Shown: positions 45,539-52,325 of the stretch, in pieces
How positions within the stretch are numbered: position 1 is the first letter of the stretch
Layout of the letters: the number at the start of each line of letters is the position of its first letter
Assembly: GCF_016918015.1 (NCBI RefSeq)
Contig: NZ_JAERMK010000019.1
Span: 1 to 64,000, forward strand
Origin: Glycomyces sp. YM15
GTDB taxonomy: Bacteria > Actinomycetota > Actinomycetes > Mycobacteriales > Micromonosporaceae
Direction of reading: 5' to 3'
Length of the DNA stretch: 64,000 bases
Position numbers and translations under genes: made by a program
The notes under the pieces: model-generated
What the model saw: only the letters and a program-made list of their open reading frames with translations
Told to the model about the DNA's origin: nothing
The model's database searches: none

Positions 45539-46597
45539 ATGATGGTTCCCTCGTTCTCCTCCCACGCGGTGCGCGGTCTGTGCGCCGCCGCCGCGGTGTT
45601 CCTGGTCGCCTCGGGACCCGCGGTTCCCGCCGCCGCGCAAACGCCGGGTGAGGACTCGGGCACGGTGACCTGGTCGGTGCGTCCGGCGGACGAGGCGGGC
45701 GAGGACGGCCGGTCCTGGGTGGAGCAGGAACTCGACCCGGGCGAGACCGCGACCGAATACCTGGCGGTCCGCAATCTGTCCGACCAGGACGTGACGTTCC
45801 GCCTCTCCGCGGCGGACGGCTACTTCCAGGACAACGGCCGCTTCAGCATGCTGCCCTCCGACGAGGAGTCCGTGGACGCGGGGCTGTGGATCGAGGTGCA
45901 GGACGAGGTCACGGTCGGCGCGGACGAGACCGTGACCGTGCCGTTCACGACCACGGTGCCGGAGAACGCGACTCCGGGCGACCATGCCGCGGGGATCGCG
46001 GCGTCGGTCCTGTCGCAGCAGGTGGGGGAGGACGGCGCGACGGTCGGTGTGGAGTCCCGGGTGGGGTTCCGCGTGATGACCCGTGTGACCGGCGAGCTGG
46101 CGCCCGCCGCGTCGGTCGAGGCGGTGGCGTCCTCATACGACCTGTCGTGGAATCCGCTCGCGCCCGGCGCGGCGCAGGTGTCGTTCGAGGTCGTGAACAC
46201 CGGCAACGCCCGCCTCCTGGTGACCGGGGTCGTGGCGGCCGGCGGGCGGGAGGTCGCCTTCCCAGGGCCGGACGAGATCGACCAGGAACTGCTGCCGGGG
46301 GACCGGCGGGCGTTCACGGTGACGGTCGACGACGTGTGGCCGCTGGTGTTCGTGCCCGGTTCGGTCACGGTCACGCCGACCGTGGTCGGCGAAGGCGAGG
46401 ACACCGTGATCGAACCCGTGAAGGCGGACGCCGGATTCTGGGCCGTCCCGTGGCCGCAGCTGTTCGTTCTGGCCGGCATCGCGCTGCTGATCGGTTCGAG
46501 CCTGCGGGGCCGCCGCCGGTCGCGAGCGCGGCTGGAGGGCAAACTCGAGCAGGCCCGCGAAGAAGGACGCCGCGAGGCATTGGAGCAACACGCCTGA
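45539..46597 (+). CDS. DUF916-type WxL-partner protein with C-terminal membrane anchor
   Basis: 352 residues from ATG ATG at 45539, with GGAAAGG upstream; the second ATG at 45542 has better spacing. A signal peptide (about 1-33) is followed by a DUF916-like domain (about 40-165: VTWSVRPAD, GETATEYLAVRNLSDQDVTF, ENATPGDHAAGIAASVL) and a second beta domain (about 185-295: LAPGAAQVSFEVVNTGNARLL). A membrane span (about 300-322) leads to a basic cytosolic tail (RGRRRSRARLEGK). This is the layout of WxL-interacting proteins of Firmicutes, whose first domain contacts peptidoglycan and whose second contacts WxL. Pairing with the preceding gene supports the call. Confidence 0.85.
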   Translation: MMVPSFSSHAVRGLCAAAAVFLVASGPAVPAAAQTPGEDSGTVTWSVRPADEAGEDGRSWVEQELDPGETATEYLAVRNLSDQDVTFRLSAADGYFQDNGRFSMLPSDEESVDAGLWIEVQDEVTVGADETVTVPFTTTVPENATPGDHAAGIAASVLSQQVGEDGATVGVESRVGFRVMTRVTGELAPAASVEAVASSYDLSWNPLAPGAAQVSFEVVNTGNARLLVTGVVAAGGREVAFPGPDEIDQELLPGDRRAFTVTVDDVWPLVFVPGSVTVTPTVVGEGEDTVIEPVKADAGFWAVPWPQLFVLAGIALLIGSSLRGRRRSRARLEGKLEQAREEGRREALEQHA

Positions 46598-46689
46598 GCT
46601 TCCGGTGCGCTGTCGGGCAGGGCACTCGACCAGATCCACTTCGTGGACTTGGTCGCTCGTGCGTCGATCGCCGGCGCAGCCGCCCGGGT

Positions 46690-47568
46690 TCAACCTCGGC
46701 GAAGATCCTGCAGCAGGAGGCCGATCAGACTCTCCTCCATCACCGCTCGCCCCTCGGCGGCCATGCACTCGCCCAGCCGATGATCCCAAGGGGTCTCGAC
46801 GCCGCTTCCGCGAAGGGCGATGTCTTTGGCGCCAGAGCGGTAGTCCTCAGCCGACATGCGCCATGGTTCGGCGTTGGCGAACCGCTCGAGCCCGCGCTTG
46901 ACGATGCGAAGGCCCGCCCAGTCGAAGTCGGCCCTCCGAAGGAGCCGCGCCGTGCTTGCGGCTCCAAGGAGCCGGCTGTCGGAGGGATTGCGCCCGATCG
47001 ACGAAAATCGTCGTCGATGCCGCGAAGTCCTTCGAGGACATGGAGGAGGTCGCCGAGACGCTCGCGAACCCGTGTCGCCGTCGCCGCTTCGATTGGCCGT
47101 CGCAAGCTGTTCGAGGTCCTCCAGCAGGTCCCGGAACACGATGCGGGACAAGGACGTCTCCTCCATCGTCGCCCCGAGCACCGACTCCACCGCGGTGAAG
47201 GCCCGGTGGCCGGCCTCGGTGAACTGGTAGACCGAGTGGCGGCGCCGGTACTCGGCGATCGTGGCGGCCCGAGCCGCGTCCTGGGTCCGGTCGAGTACGC
47301 CCCAGTCGTCGAGCGCGTCCAAGCGGGCGGCCAGATCGACCTCGCCGCCGCCGGGGCAGCTGCTGTCCCGCTCGGCGAGCTCGTCGAGCGCCTGTGAGAC
47401 CGCCTCGGTCGACAGCACGACCTGGTAGTTAGCGCGGGCCCGGTCGATGGCGCGCAGCACCCAAAGGTAGTCGTGCCGTTCAGGGGCGGTGATGAAGCTG
47501 AACAGCCGCATGCGGTCGTCGAGCCCGACCGCGTCCAGCCCGAAAGCGTACGTAGGGGAGTCGGTCAC
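46690..47568 (-). pseudogene. Scar of a Wadjet-type system: jetA 5' end joined to jetD 3' end
   Basis: The first 155 residues (MRLFSFITAPERHDYLWVLR, DALDDWGVLDRTQDAAR, YRRRHSVYQFTEAGHRAF) match the start of DUF2397 (JetA). After a frame slip near 47105 the family sequence continues in another frame (ATRVRERLGDLLHVLEGLRG, IDDDFR). From about 46985 the text becomes the C-terminal part of DUF2399 (JetD): RADFDWAGLRIVKRGLERF, EPWRMSAEDYRSGAKDIAL, TPWDHRLGECMAAEGRAVM and EESLIGLLLQDL. In Wadjet operons of this set jetA is first and jetD last, so jetB, jetC and most of both ends have been removed. Not functional. The 880-base open frame may be annotated elsewhere as one hypothetical protein. Confidence 0.75.
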
Positions 47569-47644
47569 TGCGAAGTCTTCCGGTCACGGAATGGAAGCGA
47601 CCTCAACAACGGTAGCAGCGGCCGCTCGCACACCGCTGACCGGT

Positions 47645-48394
47645 TCACTGGCGGAGGCGCCCCGCGACCAGGTCTTGGAGGCGGTTCTTGAGCTGAGCGA
47701 CCGGCCGATGCAGTCGGTTCTCGCGCTTGAACGCCCGCTCGGACTTGCGGGCCCCGCGCGGCCTGTCGGCCCGGTAGCGCCATCGCGCCCAAGGCGACTG
47801 CGGCCGCGCCAGCCGGATCGCGCCCAGCAGCAGCGGCAGCAGCAGGAACACACCGAACACCGCGGTCCAGATCTTGCCCTTGAGCACGGTGATCACGGCC
47901 AGGCCGAGCCCGATCAGCAGGGGCCACGCCTGCCAGACGCCCGAGAGGTTCTCGTCGGGTTCGAACCCGAAGAACGGATGCAGGCCCAAGAGCAGCAACG
48001 CGGTGACCGCGATGATCCCGAACACGGCGTCCACCGAGATCCGGCCCTGTTCGGACCAGTAGACATCGTCGAGATGGAGGATCAGGGCGAACTCGTCGAT
48101 CACGAGCGCGGTGCCTATGCCGAAGAGCGCGGCGGCGGCCGCCGTCCATCCCTCGAGCTCGTCGGGGACGGCCAGCCCGGCGACTCCGCCGACGACCATG
48201 AATCCGAGTCCGAACACCATATGGTGGAGGTGCATGCCTCCGGGCGTGACATTGCCCGGCCACCAGCGCACGTCGGCCCTGATCATGCGGACCGACAGGC
48301 GGATGAACAGGAACCCGACCACGATGCCGGAGAAGAAGCAGAACAACGGCAGTCGCCCTGCGTCGATGATCCGGTCGCTGAACCACGCACCCAT
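47645..48394 (-). CDS. Integral membrane protein of unknown function
   Basis: 249 residues. Six hydrophobic spans lie between about 15 and 205, with conserved-looking polar motifs at membrane edges: GGMHLHHMVFGLGFM and ALVIDEFALILHLDDVYW. These are characteristic of an actinobacterial family of integral membrane proteins with clustered His and acidic residues that could bind a metal. The basic tail (about 210-249) is cytosolic. Function unknown. It lies downstream of the Wadjet scar's start and is probably a separate transcription unit. Confidence 0.72.
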   Translation of the reverse strand: MGAWFSDRIIDAGRLPLFCFFSGIVVGFLFIRLSVRMIRADVRWWPGNVTPGGMHLHHMVFGLGFMVVGGVAGLAVPDELEGWTAAAAALFGIGTALVIDEFALILHLDDVYWSEQGRISVDAVFGIIAVTALLLLGLHPFFGFEPDENLSGVWQAWPLLIGLGLAVITVLKGKIWTAVFGVFLLLPLLLGAIRLARPQSPWARWRYRADRPRGARKSERAFKRENRLHRPVAQLKNRLQDLVAGRLRQ

Positions 48395-48498
48395 GGCCGT
48401 CAGCCGATCAACCGCATGACGACGGTGCCTCGCCCTGCTGCCTGCCTGTTCATCTGGACATGGTCACACAGGCTTCCCCTGGCCGGGCCGCTTCCGGC

Positions 48499-48786
48499 TT
48501 GGTCACGCAGGGATGGCGCCTATCCTGTGGAAGAGCCGTCTTCGCGACCGCGCCGAAGGGCGGCATCGCCCCGCAGCACTACGCCTTCCTGGTCTCCGAC
48601 GAGGAGTTCGACGTAGCCTTCGTCAAGATCAGGGAGCGGGGCATCACCTACTGGGCCGACCCGGGGCACCGGCGCGAAGGCGAGATCAACCGCAACGACG
48701 GCGGCCGCGGCGTGTACTTCCTCGATCCCAATGGCCACAACCTGGAGCTGATCACCGTCCCCTATGGTGGATGGCCGACCCGATAA
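48499..48786 (+). pseudogene. Truncated copy of the VOC gene at 20.9 kb
   Basis: From 48546 the sequence matches the second two-thirds of the VOC gene at 20938-21324 at high identity (PQHYAFLVSDEEFD, EINRNDGGRGVYFLDP, GHNLELITVPYGGWPT). Upstream, 48499-48545 matches the promoter and leader of that gene (TTGGTC, 16 bases, TATCCT, 25 bases with four differences). The stretch between, with the start codon and about 49 N-terminal codons, is missing. No in-frame start follows the promoter, so it is probably dead. The open frame to 48460 begins upstream of the promoter. Confidence 0.75.
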
Positions 48787-48878
48787 GCGGTCCGCTCGGC
48801 GGCCTGCCGCATCTCAGCCGATCGGCGGGACGAAACGCGGGCGGACGCAGGCGAGCATTGAGCACATAACATGCCGTT

Positions 48879-49562
48879 GTGGCCGATGTTCTGATCACCG
48901 GAGCGAGCCGCGGTATCGGATTTGCGCTGACCCGCGAGTATCTGAAGCGGGGTGCTCGAGTATTCGCGGGTGTCCGTGACCCCGAGAACGCGTCGGCCTT
49001 GCACGCCTTGGCCGCAGACGAACTCGTGATCGTGCCTCTCGACGTCCGGTCACAGCGAGACATCGAGGACGCCGCGGATGTCATCGCGTCCCACGGCGGA
49101 CTCGATCGCCTCGTCAACAACGCAGGGGTTTTCGAGCCGAGCTCCGGGCTCGCCGAAGTCGACGGGCCGCGGATGCTCGAAGTGTTGCGCGTCAACACGG
49201 TCGGGCCGATGCTGATGGCCCAGCGGTTCCTCGACCTGCTGCGCCCGGACGCTCGGCTGGTGAACCTCACGATGCCCACCAGACCGATCGGCAGCCTCAC
49301 CCGCACGGAGAACCACGCGTTCGTCGCCAGCCGATACGCGCTCAACGCGCTGACGAAGATGATCGCCGTCGAAGTGGCCGACACCGGACCGATCGTGGCG
49401 GCCCTGTGGCCCGGCTACCTGCAGACCGATATGACAGGCCATGCCGAGAAGGCCACCCCGCTGGAGGAGGCGATCCCCGGCGTGGTCGACCTCATCGAGC
49501 GACTCGGCCCCGCCGATCACGGATCATGCCTGCTGCCCGACGGTTCGCACGCGCCCTGGTAA
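48879..49562 (+). CDS. Short-chain dehydrogenase-like protein with altered active site
   Basis: 227 residues from GTG at 48879. A Rossmann fold of classical SDR type shows VLITGASRGIGFALTREYLKRG (TGxxxGIG), VIVPLDVRSQRDIEDAA and DRLVNNAGVF (NNAG). At the position of the catalytic YxxxK the text reads HAFVASRYALNAL, with Phe for Tyr and Arg for Lys, and the catalytic Ser region (VNLTMPTRPIG) is also unusual. It resembles the C-factor (CsgA) group. It probably binds NAD(P) but may not catalyse the usual reaction. The next gene remnant starts ten bases after the stop. Confidence 0.82.
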   Translation: MADVLITGASRGIGFALTREYLKRGARVFAGVRDPENASALHALAADELVIVPLDVRSQRDIEDAADVIASHGGLDRLVNNAGVFEPSSGLAEVDGPRMLEVLRVNTVGPMLMAQRFLDLLRPDARLVNLTMPTRPIGSLTRTENHAFVASRYALNALTKMIAVEVADTGPIVAALWPGYLQTDMTGHAEKATPLEEAIPGVVDLIERLGPADHGSCLLPDGSHAPW

Positions 49563-49571
49563 CTCCGTGAC

Positions 49572-50093
49572 GTGGCGCTGAACGACGGGTTCCGCGTTCC
49601 GGTCCGGCCGCCGTCAGCGAAGCAACTGTTCGAGAGCAGCCGCATCCTGGACGAGTCGATCAGCCGGCACCTCACGCATGGGCCCGTTGTATACATGCGC
49701 CAGCAGCTCACCAGCGCCGAGATCATCGCCGGCCTAGTCGAGATGGCGAAGCAGATCGCCGAGGACGCCCGCCGCGGCGAGCAGTTGACCCCGCCGCTGA
49801 GCAATGACGAACTCGCCTTCTACGACGCCGTCGCCGATCTCGGCAGCGCCCGAGAACTGATGGGCGACGAAGTCCTCTCAGGTATCGCCCGGGACCTGGT
49901 CGTCCAGGTCCGAAAGAACCTCAAGCCGGACTGGATCTCCCGCGAACCGATCCGCGCCAACCTCCGCTCGACCATCAAGCGCCTCCTCGCCCGCCACGGC
50001 TACCCGCCCGAGCAGTCCGAGGACGCGATCAAGCTGGTGCTGCGCCAGATGGAGCACTTCGCCAACGAATGGTCGACCGACCCCACGTCCTGA
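49572..50093 (+). pseudogene. C-terminal remnant of type I restriction subunit HsdR (DUF3387)
   Basis: 173 residues from GTG at 49572. From about residue 45 it matches the C-terminal helical domain (DUF3387) of HsdR: LTSAEIIAGLVEMAKQIAED, LSNDELAFYDAVADLGSARE, MGDEVLSGIARDLVVQVRKN and IKRLLARHGYPPEQSEDAIK. Intact HsdR has about 1000 residues with a nuclease and a helicase, neither of which is present. No hsdM or hsdS lies nearby. It may be expressed as a stand-alone domain but is best read as a scar of a lost type I restriction system. Confidence 0.78.
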
Positions 50094-50212
50094 GGAGCGG
50101 CCTCCTTCGAGAGTTTCCCGCAAAAGCATTGCACCACATACAATGTCGATGATCTGCCCGATTCGAACGTTGTGCCCCTGGGCGCTGTACCCCACCGAGA
50201 ACGGACATCCTC

Positions 50213-50881
50213 ATGAACCCCACGAACGAACCCGACCTGGCTGAGCGCATTGATGATGCGATCGCATTCGCTGAAGATGACATCAAGAGGGCGCTCGAAG
50301 CTGCGACCGAATCCTATGGCTGGACGATCAACGCCTGGACTCTTGGCGACTACCTGTCCGAACAGAAGCCCGCCATCGTAGGCGAGTGGATCAGCTGGGT
50401 CGAATCACTCGCGACGATCGACTTCCACGCACGCGCAATTGCCTGGGCCGAGCTGGTCGCCCTGCGCGATGGTGTCGGATCAGCGGACTCGAACATCGTT
50501 GAAGCCCCGGTGCTGACGCTCGCAGAGCTCGAGAAGGAATACCCCTTCGAAGGGATCGACGAGATCACCGAGGAGGAACGCGACCCTGACGAAGTCTGCA
50601 GGGATCGGGTTGGCAGGTGCCACCACGTCCTTGAGAATCAGCTGTCCTACCTTGAGGACCAGGGCGGCCATCTCAGATGGGCCGCCAGTGTCGGCAATAC
50701 AGGCCAAGTCGTGGAGGCGCTCGCAGCGATCGATCGAACCGCCTCGGCCATGGCACGCGCATACGGGCTCTGGATGCGCCACCTTGAACCGATCTGGTCA
50801 CCTCCTACTGGAGCGCCTGATGACATCGCCGCGGAGTACGGCGATTGGACCGCGTTCGCGGCGTTCATAAACGCGGAGTAG
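50213..50881 (+). CDS. Hypothetical acidic helical protein
   Basis: 222 residues from an ATG at 50213. Rich in Glu, Asp, Ala and Trp; predicted mostly helical; no signal peptide or membrane span. Stretches such as IDDAIAFAEDDIKRALEAA and VVEALAAIDRTASAMARAYG suggest a helical bundle. I do not recognise a family. It sits between the HsdR remnant and a cluster of three small genes in the defence region and has noticeably lower GC than its neighbours (ATG-, GAT- and AAT-containing codons), which suggests recent acquisition. Confidence 0.55.
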   Translation: MNPTNEPDLAERIDDAIAFAEDDIKRALEAATESYGWTINAWTLGDYLSEQKPAIVGEWISWVESLATIDFHARAIAWAELVALRDGVGSADSNIVEAPVLTLAELEKEYPFEGIDEITEEERDPDEVCRDRVGRCHHVLENQLSYLEDQGGHLRWAASVGNTGQVVEALAAIDRTASAMARAYGLWMRHLEPIWSPPTGAPDDIAAEYGDWTAFAAFINAE

Positions 50882-51313
50882 GCGCCGCTCCGGACTCGAA
50901 GCCGAGCACTCCCCGCTCTATACCCGTGTCCGGCCGAGTGATGACAAGGCGACCCTGCGCCCGTGAGGAACAGCGGGCGCGATCGCTTCTGTTCGGCTCC
51001 GCCGCAAGGGCTCGCGGTCGGCTCGTGCTCGTCCGCAGCGGCGACACGAGCTCGCTCCTCAACGGCTTGCGAGTGTGATTCCGCCTACTGCGTTGGCGGA
51101 GAAGGAGCTCCGTCAGGCGTATTACGACCGCCCGAACTAGACGCTTTCGTCTAGACGGCGTGTCGTGCCTTGAAAACGACGAAAGGACGTGGAACAGTTT
51201 CAGCACGCGTGTATCACGCGTCCCAGAGAACCAACTGAATAGAAACGCGGCGGGCCGCCTGAGGCCTTGGCAGAAATCCGGCGGCCCGCCCCTTACCAGA
51301 GAGGAAACCTCCC
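50882..51313. other. Intergenic region of about 430 bases with a strong hairpin
   Basis: No convincing gene. It contains a small dyad, CTAGAC-GCTTTC-GTCTAG (51137-51154), and the long hairpin at 51249-51290 listed separately. The part 51150-51245 is comparatively AT-rich and may hold a promoter for the small-gene cluster. Confidence 0.45.
51249..51290. terminator. Long hairpin before the small-gene cluster
   Basis: GGCGGGCCGCC and GGCGGCCCGCC pair perfectly over 11 bp with a 20-base loop, ending 23 bases before the first small gene. It could end an upstream transcript or act as an attenuator in the leader of the cluster. Confidence 0.5.
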
Positions 51314-51565
51314 GTGGTCCGCTCCAGCCTACGCTATGACCCGGTCCCAGCCTCGGTCAAAATCGACCTCGAACTCCACAAGCCGTACCGCACCTGGTTC
51401 GGTCTCGGCCGCCTGCGGTGCGAATGGTGCCACCACAAGTGGGGCGCCCACGGATGCCCCAAACGCCGCAGCGCGGTCAAGTTGCTCGCCGCGAACATCA
51501 ACTCCGACTCGCTCCGCGACGTGCTCACCACCCTCATCGGCTTCTCCTGGGGCGGTGCGGCATGA
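51314..51565 (+). CDS. Small protein with Cys/His cluster
   Basis: 83 residues from GTG at 51314, preceded by GAGAGGAAA. The middle carries RCEWCHHKWGAHGC, a Cys-x2-Cys-His-His pattern followed by His and Cys that could hold a zinc ion. The rest is basic at the start and helical at the end. I do not recognise a family. It overlaps the next gene by four bases (ATGA) in a three-gene cluster. Such tight clusters of small genes are common in actinobacterial mobile elements, but no integrase or replication gene is present. Confidence 0.6.
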   Translation: MVRSSLRYDPVPASVKIDLELHKPYRTWFGLGRLRCEWCHHKWGAHGCPKRRSAVKLLAANINSDSLRDVLTTLIGFSWGGAA

Positions 51566-51840
51566 ACCCCGAACGCATCGTCCTGGGCCGCTTCACCCTC
51601 GAACACCGCCGCATCGAGGTCTACCAACTCGCCGGAGGCTCCACCACCTCCGTTCGCCTGCGGCGCATCGCACCCGAACCGGCCGTCGACCTCGGCTATA
51701 TCAACCGCATCGGCTCCCCGTTCGCCCGCCTCCACCTCTACCGGGCAGAATGGCCCGCCGCGCTCCGCCGAGTCGCCAAGGAAAAGGCCACCGCGATCTG
51801 GCACCACGCCGCCCGCCACGAAGCGGAGGTCGAAGGATGA
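51562..51840 (+). CDS. Small hypothetical protein, second of three-gene cluster
   Basis: 92 residues, strongly basic with many Arg and His (RFTLEHRRIEVYQLAGG, RAEWPAALRRVAKEKATAIW). The pattern suggests a short beta-hairpin region followed by a helix. It is not recognised. Overlaps of four bases with both neighbours show that the three genes are translated together. Confidence 0.55.
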   Translation: MNPERIVLGRFTLEHRRIEVYQLAGGSTTSVRLRRIAPEPAVDLGYINRIGSPFARLHLYRAEWPAALRRVAKEKATAIWHHAARHEAEVEG

Positions 51841-52133
51841 CCCTCCGCTTCATCGACGGCCTCCCCGTCCTCGGCTACCTCGAACTTGACAACCGATCCC
51901 TGACCTTCGTCTGGAACTGGCATGAACCGGTGCTCCGCGTGACCTTCACCGAGGATGACCCGCCCCTCATCGGCCACGTCACCCACCTCGACTGCCTCCC
52001 GCGCTTGGCCGCCGCCCCCGACAACCTCGCCTGGCTGGGTCAAGACGACCCGGTCCGCACCCGAGCCGTCCTGGATCACGCGATCGACCTGTGGCGCAGG
52101 AAAGAGCGCCTGTTCCGTGACTGCGAGGGCTGA
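51837..52133 (+). CDS. Small hypothetical protein, third of three-gene cluster
   Basis: 98 residues, acidic and aromatic (LELDNRSLTFVWNWHEPVLR, TFTEDDPPLIGHV), predicted beta strands followed by a C-terminal helix (VLDHAIDLWRRKERLF). It is not recognised. It ends 90 bases before the promoter of the type ISP gene, so the cluster is probably not part of that transcript. Charge complementarity with the basic second product may mean a complex; this is a guess. Confidence 0.55.
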   Translation: MTLRFIDGLPVLGYLELDNRSLTFVWNWHEPVLRVTFTEDDPPLIGHVTHLDCLPRLAAAPDNLAWLGQDDPVRTRAVLDHAIDLWRRKERLFRDCEG

Positions 52134-52222
52134 TCACATGCGGATTCGGTCGAGCGGTTCCCCGGCCGGTGTAGCGCGGGCTCGTCCACCGCCCCTTGGC
52201 AGTTCGGCTCCGAGTTTGAGGG

Positions 52223-52251
52223 TTGTAGACAGAAGCGCAATACGCTAACGT
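52223..52251 (+). promoter_or_regulatory. Putative promoter of the type ISP gene
   Basis: TTGTAG (52223-52228), 17 bases, TAACGT (52246-52251), 75 bases before the ATG. It lies in a less GC-rich stretch. Moderately supported. Confidence 0.45.
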
Positions 52252-52325
52252 CCCTCATGTATTGAAGGCGTTACGCAAAGTGGTGGGCAAGTCTGACGCC
52301 GTTCCTTCCCCTGGGAGGCAGCGCC

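Noticed and set aside
48460-48545. N-terminal 28 codons of the open frame of the truncated VOC copy
   Set aside because: They lie upstream of or within the conserved promoter and leader and share nothing with the intact VOC protein, so the ATG at 48460 is not a credible start.
51137-51154. CTAGAC-GCTTTC-GTCTAG dyad as an attachment site or terminator
   Set aside because: Too short and without a second copy in the window to argue for an attachment site. Left as an unexplained dyad in the intergenic entry.
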